A DNA stretch of 41,305 nucleotides from Anaerolineales bacterium HSG24 (lineage in GTDB: Bacteria; Chloroflexota; Anaerolineae; 4572-78; J111): positions 1 through 41,305 of the forward strand of contig JAUCGB010000026.1 of the NCBI GenBank assembly GCA_030377895.1, written 5' to 3'. This document shows, in pieces, positions 18,333 through 24,881 of this stretch. Numbering within the stretch: the first letter of the stretch is position 1; each line of letters begins with the position of its first letter. The notes below the pieces were generated by a model. The model saw only the letters and a list, made by a program, of their open reading frames with translations. It was not told where the DNA came from and searched no databases. The translations under genes and the position numbers were made by a program.

Positions 18333-18680
18333 TAACAACGTGTGTCAGACCGTATCGTAGCACATGCTTTAGCCTGTGCCATACACAGCCTAACAACGTG
18401 TGTCAGACCGTATCGTAGCACATGCTTTAGCCTGTGCCATACACAGCCTAACAACATGTGTCAGACCGTATCGTAGCACAGGCTTTAGCCTGTGCCATAC
18501 ACAGCCTAACAACGTGTGTCAGACCGTATCGTAGCACATGCTTTAGCCTGTGCCATACACAGCCTAACAACGTGTGTCAGACCGTATCGTAGCACAGGCT
18601 TTAGCCTGTGCCATACACAGCCTAACAACATGTGTCAGACCGTATCGTAGCACAGGCTTTAGCCTGTGCCATACACAGCC
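18333..18680. repeat. Six-copy 58-bp tandem hairpin array
   Basis: Units start at 18333, 18391, 18449, 18507, 18565 and 18623, each exactly 58 bp. Only two positions vary: G or A in TAACAAC(G/A)TG and T or G in GCACA(T/G)GC. The order is G/T, G/T, A/G, G/T, G/G, A/G. Each unit holds an inverted repeat AGCACAGGCT/AGCCTGTGCC; the T variant breaks one pair. There are no variable spacers, so it is not CRISPR. Confidence 0.95.
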
Positions 18681-18719
18681 TAAAGGCCGTGCTACATGTC
18701 TCAGCTTAAGTTGATAGCC
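18681..18719. repeat. Right end of a family A MITE next to the 58-bp array
   Basis: The sequence GTGCTACATGTCTCAGCTTAAGTTGATAGCC matches the right end of the family A elements at 27358-27460 and 35714-35816 with few changes, ending in the terminal repeat GTTGATAGCC (18710-18719). Its final base is also the last base of the neighbouring gene's stop codon. Confidence 0.8.
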
Positions 18720-19477
18720 TACAACTTAATCGGTCTATTTGACCGAGTAACTACCATCATTGAAAAAAATAAACTAACGAACACCATGCCGGGCAAACAA
18801 GACAACCCGCCACTCGGAGGTTCCGCATCGACAACTTCCGTCGGTACGGCTGTTTCCGTTGGCACGGATGTTTCCGTTGGCACGGGTGTTGCAGTCGGCA
18901 GACCAGCAATCCGTGTTGCTTCCGCATCCGCGGTCTGCTTGGCCACTCGGGTTTTAGAAGCATTATTGAGGGTTGGGGTTGCTGTCACCACCACCACTTC
19001 AGCCTCATCCACCTTATCGCCCGTGGTCTTAAACCGGTTCTCTTTACCAAGTACAACAAACGCTTCGTTCAAAATCTGTGGGTCATCTAATTCATTGGCC
19101 ACCTTTACAGTTAGCTCAACGATTTCCTCCTCATTGGGCAACATCGCATCGGGTTTAAAGAACGTAACAATTCCGCCCCCTGTAGCAGGGGGGTTGGAGA
19201 TACGCCAACCCGATGGTGCGTTATAACCGAAATAAAACGCGTTGTCAGGCACACTGATCGACACAACTGTCTCTCGAACCGGCGCGCTACTGGTGTTTTC
19301 CACCACAATCGTATAGCGGAAAAATTCACCCGCCACAGCCTGTTCGGCTTGCGGCTCTATCGTCACTTCGATGGGTGAGTTTCCCTGTGCTGAAACAACC
19401 GATGTTAGCCCAATGAGGAGTATAATTGAGCATAGAATATATTTGGTAAATCTTTTGGATACAATCTGTGTTTTCAT
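18719..19477 (-). CDS. Small DUF11-type exported protein with C-terminal membrane anchor
   Basis: The 252-residue protein has a signal peptide (hydrophobic about 13-27, SVVSAQG cleavage-like site). One DUF11/Ig-like module follows (about 33-160; EQAVAGEFFRYTIVVENTSS). Then comes a Val/Thr/Pro-rich linker with VPTET repeats (about 195-216) and a C-terminal segment SGGLSCLPGMVFVSLFF ending in Arg/Lys. That tail (Gly-Gly, Cys, hydrophobic helix, basic end) resembles a C-terminal sorting or anchoring signal, but I cannot name the sorting class. The stop codon TAG uses the first base of a MITE terminal repeat. It lies upstream of and parallel to the giant DUF11 gene and may be a surface partner of it. 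An ATG start followed by MKTQIVSKRF is reasonable. Confidence 0.82.
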   Translation of the reverse strand: MKTQIVSKRFTKYILCSIILLIGLTSVVSAQGNSPIEVTIEPQAEQAVAGEFFRYTIVVENTSSAPVRETVVSISVPDNAFYFGYNAPSGWRISNPPATGGGIVTFFKPDAMLPNEEEIVELTVKVANELDDPQILNEAFVVLGKENRFKTTGDKVDEAEVVVVTATPTLNNASKTRVAKQTADAEATRIAGLPTATPVPTETSVPTETAVPTEVVDAEPPSGGLSCLPGMVFVSLFFSMMVVTRSNRPIKL

Positions 19478-19488
19478 AAAAATTTTCT

Positions 19489-19590
19489 GTATTGCGTATT
19501 GCGTATTGCGTGTTGTGTATTTTGTGAAACGTGGCTGATTTTACTACAGCCTTCCTGATTGTCAAATCCAAGATACGCAATACGCAATAC
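19489..19590. repeat. Inverted repeat of GTATTGC units
   Basis: GTATTGCGTATTGCGT at 19489-19504 is inverted at 19575-19590 as ACGCAATACGCAATAC, enclosing about 70 bp. It is a dispersed-type palindrome between the small DUF11 gene and nuclease-like paralogue 3. Confidence 0.8.
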
Positions 19591-19673
19591 GAAGCAGTCT
19601 ATGATTCAGTATAACAACGAAAGCCATAATCGTCACTGATGAAATACTGAAAAATCACTGTGGAAATGTAAGG

Positions 19674-20345
19674 CTAAAATGTCTTCGGCTTAAAATCAGG
19701 GGCATCCTGAATCTGCATCAACCCATCGCTCAAGGCCAAGGTTATTAAACCTTGCCTGTTGGCATACTTCACTAAACTTGGCTCCATGCGGAATGAGGAG
19801 ACACAGCCCCACAGCTTATAGTTCTGATACTCAGAGAAGAACTCCCGAAAACGGGTCAGCTGGTTTTTTATAAAATGGTCAATATAATCAACCGTCATGC
19901 TCTCTTTTGTCTCATTGATTAATACTAAATCGTCACATTCCACATAAGCATCAATCTCAAGATGCTGTCCCTTATCATGAGGTAAACGCCGTCTCTGCCG
20001 CACATACACGTCTGGAATATCTTCCATCGGGCAACCTGAAACCAAGTGCAATATCCGGCGCATGTCAGGAGCGACAAAATCCTCCACCAAAGTGCCTAAC
20101 TTATGAGACAACTTCTCCTGAAAATCATTCATCCGCTTACGGTCGGCAACGGCAATAGAGTGGACTCTATCAAACTCTTGACGCGATTCTTTTATGTCAC
20201 GATCAAATTTTTGACGGGATTTCTCCCTCTCTTGATCAGAATGTTTGATTAGTTCATACAACAATTCACGAGTATCCGCTAACGAGACATTGGTATCACC
20301 CAATTCACCTCGCAAAGCCCTAATATCTTTTATAGTTACAGCCAT
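19674..20345 (-). CDS. Coiled-coil PD-(D/E)XK-like protein, paralogue 3 (DUF3782-like)
   Basis: The 223-residue third paralogue starts at the ATG at 20345, with AAGGAGAT in good position; the longer frame to 20471 enters repeat DNA and is rejected. It has the shortest coiled coil of the three: relative to paralogue 2 exactly 11 residues (SQKFDRELEKS) are missing. EID (130-132) and ETK (145-147) are kept. Local differences (FFSEYQNYKLW instead of FFPEYREYKLW) show it is not just a recent copy of one of the others, while its C-terminus matches paralogue 1. It lies upstream of the DUF11 pair, so the three copies bracket the surface-protein genes. Confidence 0.8.
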   Translation of the reverse strand: MAVTIKDIRALRGELGDTNVSLADTRELLYELIKHSDQEREKSRQKFDRDIKESRQEFDRVHSIAVADRKRMNDFQEKLSHKLGTLVEDFVAPDMRRILHLVSGCPMEDIPDVYVRQRRRLPHDKGQHLEIDAYVECDDLVLINETKESMTVDYIDHFIKNQLTRFREFFSEYQNYKLWGCVSSFRMEPSLVKYANRQGLITLALSDGLMQIQDAPDFKPKTF

Positions 20346-20365
20346 TAGAAATATCTCCTTTTTGT

Positions 20366-20578
20366 AACCGTTCACTCCCCTCGTTCCCCTCGTTCCCAAT
20401 CTCCAGATTAGGAACGTATTTGCCATAGAAACTACGGTAGTCCTGCACATGTAGTGATCACCTACCCGCAAGTTCCAAACTTGCGGGTAGGTAACTGACT
20501 ATATCACTACTTCTGCACCCGACAAAGTGGTTTAGGGAAGGCTAAAACAGGAACACGGAGTTTTGGCTGTCGGCTACC
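20366..20578. repeat. Mosaic of partial repeats D, F/B and C
   Basis: The gap holds, in order, a partial family D copy (TAACCGTTCA...CTCGTTCCCAATCT, 20366-20432), a family F/B hairpin (ATGTAGTGATCACCTACCCG..., 20448-20516) and a truncated family C copy (ACCCGACAAAGTGGTTTAGG..., 20517-20578). No gene seen in 20346-20607. Confidence 0.75.
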
Positions 20579-20607
20579 GAATGCAGGTAACTAAGAGCGG
20601 TTGCATC

Positions 20608-21303
20608 CTATTGAATATCCTCTTCCAACTCATCCAAATACCTCTCCGCCTCTTGGACGGCTCGGGAATCGGTTGGATTACCAGCCAAAAACTTGGCCAT
20701 CTCCTGTTTCGCTTCATCCCGTTTGCCAAGGCTTAAATAAGCCACACCCAAACTAAAATGGGGTTCGGCCAAATCGGGAGTCAGCTTAATCGCCTGCTCT
20801 AGCTGTTGAATGGCTTGCTCGAAGGCGGCTTCATCTGGTGGGTCACCTTTAAGGAGGGCTTGTTGCAGATAAAGCGCGCCTAAATTATAGGCCACATCTC
20901 CATCGGAAGAGTCAAGTTCTAGGGCCTTTTTATATTGGGTTTCGGCTAAATCAAACTTTTCTTGTTGATAGTAAGCCACGCCCAAATTAACGTAGGCTCC
21001 TTGATAGCTGGGGTTTAGCTCAATCGCCTTTTTGTAGGCGGCCACCGCTTCATCCAGTTTACCACTTTGGAAATGTTCGTTCCCGACTTCAAACTCGGCC
21101 TCGGCAGAACGGCTACTACTACCGCTCGATATTCCGCCCCCACCACCTTGCATGGTAGATAGGCCAATAACCACCACAAAAACCAGAACCACCACCCCAA
21201 TAATCACTAAAATCGACTTATTGGCGATTGCTTCTGGTTGAGTTTTGGTTTTTTTATGATTAGACTGCTTAGGTTTCGTTAGGTCTTCTTTTTCAATAGT
21301 CAT
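20608..21303 (-). CDS. Membrane-anchored TPR protein
   Basis: From the ATG at 21303 the protein has 231 residues. A Lys-rich cytoplasmic N-terminus is followed by one membrane segment (SILVIIGVVVLVFVVVIGL, about 30-48) and a Gly/Ser linker. At least four tetratricopeptide repeats follow: AEFEVGNEHFQSGKLDEAVA, then AYVNLGVAYYQQEKFDLAET, a longer third unit with a DPPDEAAFEQ insertion, and AEPHFSLGVAYLSLGKRDEA. It is therefore a single-pass protein with an outward TPR scaffold for protein-protein contacts; partners unknown. The ribosome site is weak (AAGAAG). The open frame extends to 21429 through a palindromic repeat, which I exclude. It lies upstream of the nuclease-like paralogue 3 on the same strand, separated by repeats. 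Confidence 0.85.
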   Translation of the reverse strand: MTIEKEDLTKPKQSNHKKTKTQPEAIANKSILVIIGVVVLVFVVVIGLSTMQGGGGGISSGSSSRSAEAEFEVGNEHFQSGKLDEAVAAYKKAIELNPSYQGAYVNLGVAYYQQEKFDLAETQYKKALELDSSDGDVAYNLGALYLQQALLKGDPPDEAAFEQAIQQLEQAIKLTPDLAEPHFSLGVAYLSLGKRDEAKQEMAKFLAGNPTDSRAVQEAERYLDELEEDIQ

Positions 21304-21333
21304 GATTGTTTTCTTCTTGGTAGTCCTGCACAA

Positions 21334-21423
21334 GTAGTGGTGCAGATGTAGTACTCCGGCATGCAAAGCTTGCCTGAGCATGCAAAGCAAGCTTTGCACT
21401 CCGGAGTACATCTGCACCACTAC
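21334..21423. repeat. Family F palindromic element
   Basis: Near-perfect terminal inverted repeats (GTAGTGGTGCAGATGTAGTA...; ...GTACATCTGCACCACTAC) enclose two copies of GCATGCAAAGC in a 90-bp unit. It sits in the leader of the TPR gene. Confidence 0.85.
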
Positions 21424-21427
21424 CAAC

Positions 21428-21505
21428 ATTTTCAGAGATTACTTACCCGCAAATATAGAACTTGCGGTAAGTTGGGCTTGAATTGAAAATTATCACCTGA
21501 AAGAC
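21428..21505. repeat. Family B element, degenerate copy
   Basis: ACCCGCAAATATAGAACTTGCGGT forms the hairpin core; the flanks TTTTCAGAG and TGAATTGAAAATTATCACC correspond to the ends of the fuller copy at 22234-22319. Confidence 0.7.
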
Positions 21506-21516
21506 GGTAGACAAAC

Positions 21517-22167
21517 TTACAATCTTGGCTCCAACAACAAAATCTGTGTTTCTTCGGGGAGTTGCGCCCGCGTTATTTTGGCCGTATCTACGGTCTCAAC
21601 CGTAGCCACCCCCATCTCTTTCAAAAACTTATCGACCGTCTTAAGGTCATCCGCCTCGGTCAATAAAGTCGATTCAGATACTCGATAATACATCGGAATG
21701 ACAATTTGTGGCTCAATTAAGCTGATAACCTCCGCCGCTTCCGAGGCGTTGAGGGTAGAGCCACCCCCAACCGGTATCAGCAGAATGTCGATACTCCCCA
21801 AATCCTCAACCAAGTTTTGAGCCGGAACATGGTTCAGCAATCCCAAATGACAAACTAACAGATGGTCGAGGTAGATGACAAAAAGATTATTTCGTTTTTC
21901 TGACTTAGCCTTATTTGCCGCGGGAGGCAAGTATAATCCCGTAATAAAAATATCCGCAATTTCATATTCACCGGGAGTATCAACGACTTTCATCCCATTT
22001 TGATGCAACTGTTGTGCGGTTAAGGTGTTCGGCTCGCTAAAGGTTACTACATTGGCCTTAGTTCGACTTGATAACAAAGTCGTTTCTTTATTATATGGGT
22101 CAGTCACCACAGACTGTTTACGAGTTTTCAGTTGAAAAAAGGTCTGCCCACCCCAAGTAATTTCCAT
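21517..22167 (-). CDS. Metallo-beta-lactamase-fold protein lacking metal ligands
   Basis: The 216-residue protein follows the pattern of the UlaG-like/UPF0173 beta-lactamase superfamily: MEITWGGQTFFQL, VVTDPY (20-25), DTPGEYEI (63-70), VCHLG (105-109), SIDILLIPVGGGSTLNA (125-141) and PQIVIPMYY (153-161). The metal-binding signature is missing, however. Where the family has HxHxDH, this protein has SEPNTL (44-49); HLGD is HLGL (110); PMHY is PMYY. It is therefore likely catalytically dead or reassigned to binding or regulation. That is a reading of the residues, not a measured property. It lies upstream of the TPR gene, separated by two repeats. The ATG fits the family N-terminus. Confidence 0.85.
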   Translation of the reverse strand: MEITWGGQTFFQLKTRKQSVVTDPYNKETTLLSSRTKANVVTFSEPNTLTAQQLHQNGMKVVDTPGEYEIADIFITGLYLPPAANKAKSEKRNNLFVIYLDHLLVCHLGLLNHVPAQNLVEDLGSIDILLIPVGGGSTLNASEAAEVISLIEPQIVIPMYYRVSESTLLTEADDLKTVDKFLKEMGVATVETVDTAKITRAQLPEETQILLLEPRL

Positions 22168-22233
22168 AAATCGTTTGGTTAAAGATAAGCGAACAAGTCA
22201 ATGAGAAATGTTAAACCGAGATACGTATAGATG

Positions 22234-22319
22234 TTCAGATAAACATTTTCAGCCGTTACCTTCCCGCAAGTTTAGAACTTGCGGGAAGGTTGGTCTTGAA
22301 TTGAAAACCATTATCTGAA
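22234..22319. repeat. Family B element, reference copy (86 bp)
   Basis: Ends TTCAGATAA...TTTTCA and TGAAAACC...TTATCTGAA are inverted repeats. The core is CCCGCAAGTTTAGAACTTGCGGG. It serves as the uninterrupted reference for the family B copy split by a family A element at 27309-27493. Confidence 0.85.
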
Positions 22320-22320
22320 A

Positions 22321-22430
22321 GACTGTAGCATAGGTTTTAGCCCTATGCCTTCATAATCATACACAGCCTAAAGGCCATGTCAACCCTCATTCACTCATTC
22401 GCTTATTCGCTTATTCGCTCATTGACGATT
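22321..22430. repeat. Family A-related hairpin plus ATTCGC simple repeat
   Basis: GTAGCATAGGTTTTAGCCCTATGCC (22325-22349) and ACACAGCCTAAAGGCC (22364-22379) match parts of the 58-bp array and its right edge. It is followed by CATTCGCTTATTCGCTTATTCG (22393-22416). Confidence 0.65.
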
Positions 22431-22493
22431 TGCGATTTTACCATACTTCTAAGAAAAGATGAAATTCTAGGCATGGTTCATTTTCGGCCTTGC

Positions 22494-22667
22494 TACCCGA
22501 CAAAGTGGATTAGGGAAGACTAAAACAGGAACACAGAGTTTCACAGAGAAGCACAGAGTGACACAGAGTAATACAAAAGAAAAATAAATCGTTTTTTCTC
22601 TGTGAATCTCTGTGTTCCTCTGTGAAACTCTGTGTTAATTAGTTCAGATTAAATTTTCTGTCGGGTA
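22494..22667. repeat. Family C palindromic element, full copy (174 bp)
   Basis: Terminal inverted repeats TACCCGACA/TGTCGGGTA enclose two arms of CACAGAGTTTCACAGAG-like sequence on the left and TCTCTGTG...CTCTGTGTTCC on the right. The arms can pair over much of their length to form a very long hairpin. Other copies: 28520-28682, 41185-41305 (cut by the window end) and truncated 20517-20578. Confidence 0.85.
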
Positions 22668-22682
22668 CTAAGAGTTCAAGAA

Positions 22683-23954
22683 TTATCCACTATCCGTCCC
22701 ACTGCCACTGCCCTTTGGCCGCCGAGAGGCAGGCCACCAAATCCACCAATGGACTGGCATGAGCTTGATTTGTGGCTTCGGTTGAATCGGGTACGGCTCT
22801 TGCCCCAACACCTTGGCATATAAATATCCTACAATCTCCCGCCCCGAGGCGATGATGGGGGTGGCGACTAACGCCCCCAAAATACCGCCAACACTGACTC
22901 CAATGACGACTCCGATAATCACCACCAGTGGATGAAGTTTGACCGCGTATCCCAACACCCGCGGGATCACAATCACGTTCTCCGTTTGCTGAATGACCAC
23001 GTACATGCCAATCACCATGAAAGCAAAGGTGACATTACTGACCTCAAAATAGGTCGAGCCTTGAATCAAGGCGATGACCACCGCCGGAACTGCGGCCAAA
23101 AATGGGCCAAGATAAGGCAGTAGTTCCAACATCCCCGCAATAACCCCCAAGGCAAACGCGCCCGGTACGCCTAACATCCAGTTACCGAGGCCAGTCAGCA
23201 CCCCAATCATCAGCATCAACGTCGCCTGTCCCCGAATATAGGATTGCCATACTCTTTTCAGCCGATTGATCAAGATTTCAAGCTCAGGTCGATACGGTTC
23301 AGGCGCGAGATTGATGAAATAAGCCATGAATTTGTGGGCATCAAGGGTAAAATAGATGGCGCACATCAGCGTCACAATCAGAGTGATGATCCATGAGAAG
23401 GTTGTCCCGACCACACTGGCGGCCATGCCAAAGGTCACGGTAACGACCGATTGTAGATAATCGATTACCGTGGTAATCGAGGGTAGGAGCGAGATGGAGG
23501 CTCGGAAAAAGTCAGATGAATCAGCCTCTTGTAACGTCGCCAACACCGGATCAATCAGCAGGGTCAAGTCGATGGATCTGCCAATCAGAGGCAGTTGAAT
23601 CGTCCGCACATTTTCCAAATCAGTCTGTAGCGAGGTAATCAGATTATCAACCAAGGTCAAATAGGGGATATTTTGCAAGAGTTGAAACCCTTGTTGTGCC
23701 GGTTCACTCAGAATGAGTGGGGCCAGCAGTACGAACAAAATCAACATGAAGTAGGCAAACAGCACCGCCACCCGCCTCGGAATCTTAAGCCGAGTATTCA
23801 GCATGTCGATAATGGGGGTCAATAAAAAGGCGGCCAAACCAGAGATGATGATAATCGGTAAAATCGGTAGACTGATATATAACAGAAATAACCAAAATAA
23901 GGCCAGTCCAACCCCAACAATATGCCTTGTGGTACTGCTCCATTGTGTGTTCAT
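22683..23954 (-). CDS. AI-2E family transporter (PerM/YdiK-type permease)
   Basis: The 423-residue protein has about eight membrane segments in the AI-2E/UPF0118 layout. A first hairpin (about 10-45) ends in AAFLLTPIIDML. TM3 (about 64-84) precedes a long soluble segment (about 85-180), and a cluster of helices contains the family motif GVIAGMLELLPYLGPFLAAVPAV (the PYLGP core). The family exports small molecules or works as Na+/H+ antiporters; substrates of most members are unknown, and the AI-2 name is historical. The C-terminal tail (about 395-423) is basic and Trp/Ser-rich, cytoplasmic by the positive-inside rule. It appears monocistronic, bounded by repeats. Confidence 0.9.
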   Translation of the reverse strand: MNTQWSSTTRHIVGVGLALFWLFLLYISLPILPIIIISGLAAFLLTPIIDMLNTRLKIPRRVAVLFAYFMLILFVLLAPLILSEPAQQGFQLLQNIPYLTLVDNLITSLQTDLENVRTIQLPLIGRSIDLTLLIDPVLATLQEADSSDFFRASISLLPSITTVIDYLQSVVTVTFGMAASVVGTTFSWIITLIVTLMCAIYFTLDAHKFMAYFINLAPEPYRPELEILINRLKRVWQSYIRGQATLMLMIGVLTGLGNWMLGVPGAFALGVIAGMLELLPYLGPFLAAVPAVVIALIQGSTYFEVSNVTFAFMVIGMYVVIQQTENVIVIPRVLGYAVKLHPLVVIIGVVIGVSVGGILGALVATPIIASGREIVGYLYAKVLGQEPYPIQPKPQIKLMPVHWWIWWPASRRPKGSGSGTDSG

Positions 23955-24048
23955 AAATATGTCCAGTATCAGTTAATGATCAATTCTAATCTAATTATAA
24001 CACCCTCCCATACGAATAAGAAAATCATGCTTAAGCATGGGGAAATCC

Positions 24049-24250
24049 GGAGTACAAGGCTTGCCTTGCAGGCAAAGCAAGCTTTGCACTCCAGATCACT
24101 ACATCTGCACCCCCAAACCCAATTTGGTACAGATTTAAAGATAAAGATTTTGACTCATCATTTTCCCGCAAGTTTTGAACTTGCGGGAAAATTGCTCCGT
24201 TACTCAAAAATATTATATGGGAATCTATAACAAGGGGGCTGAATGATTAT
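24049..24250. repeat. Mosaic of repeats F, D and B upstream of the Lrp gene
   Basis: CCGGAGTACAAGGC...GCAAAGCAAGCTTTGCACTCC (24051-24092) is a family F relative. CCCAAACCCAATTTGG (24112-24127) and ACAAGGGGGCTGAATGATTATA (24230-24251) are parts of family D. CCCGCAAGTTTTGAACTTGCGGG (24165-24187) is the family B core. No gene is seen in 23955-24388. Confidence 0.7.
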
Positions 24251-24388
24251 AAGATCAAGTCAGCTAATTAACAATCATTCCTTATATGCTCTTTTAGAGA
24301 AATAAAACAAAGCATATATAATCAAATACAATCTTTTATGTTGCATATTGCTGATTATGAAAAATTTTATTGATTTAGAGGAGCTACT

Positions 24389-24874
24389 ATGATAAAATCG
24401 GTGTCAAATAAAGCTATGGAACAGATTGACCAACAGATATTGGAGATTTTGCAAACCAACGGGCGAATTAATAACACCGAACTTGCTAGGCGAATTAACC
24501 TATCGCCACCGGCCACCCACAAACGACTCAAACGGTTGGAGAAAACGGGCTACATTCGTGATTATGTGGCTTTATTAGACCGAGAGCGGATGGGATATGA
24601 CATGTTATGTTTTATCAACGTGAATCTGCAAATGCACCAGCCAGAGCATGTTGAGGAGTTTCGTATCCGAGTGTTGGCTATGCCGCAGGTGCTAGAATGT
24701 TATCATCTGACTGGAAAAAACGACTATTTACTCAAAGTCGTCATCCGTAATCGCAAAGATTTGGAGCGATTCGTAGTCAAAGAGCTAACGCCCGTGTCGG
24801 GGATTGCCAATATCCACACCAGTCTGGTTCTAACCGAAATTAAATCAACCACCGTATTACCAACAGGAGCTTAA
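24389..24874 (+). CDS. Lrp/AsnC-family transcriptional regulator
   Basis: The 161-residue protein has the standard Lrp/AsnC form. The N-terminal winged HTH (about 12-70) contains IDQQILEILQTNGRINNTELARRINLS and a recognition helix PATHKRLKRLEKTGYI. The C-terminal RAM/ligand-binding domain (about 80-155) has HLTGKNDYLLKVVI, matching the G-x-x-D-y-l-l motif of amino-acid-binding members. The family forms octamers and senses amino acids. The ATG at 24389 has GAGGAG 6 nt upstream. The next gene, tyrosine phenol-lyase, begins 7 nt after its stop, so the two are an operon, and control of that enzyme by an amino acid is a natural inference. Confidence 0.93.
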   Translation: MIKSVSNKAMEQIDQQILEILQTNGRINNTELARRINLSPPATHKRLKRLEKTGYIRDYVALLDRERMGYDMLCFINVNLQMHQPEHVEEFRIRVLAMPQVLECYHLTGKNDYLLKVVIRNRKDLERFVVKELTPVSGIANIHTSLVLTEIKSTTVLPTGA

Positions 24875-24881
24875 ATAAGAT

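Noticed and set aside
18187..18396. N-terminal extension of the giant DUF11 protein to 18396
   Set aside because: The extension is translated repeat DNA; a strong ribosome site and signal peptide mark the ATG at 18186.
18333..18680. Possible CRISPR array
   Set aside because: The unit is 58 bp with no variable spacers; repeats abut one another directly and no cas gene is present.
22494..22667. Family C palindrome as a terminator
   Set aside because: It is far too long, recurs in unrelated gaps, and has transposon-like ends rather than a stem with a T-run.
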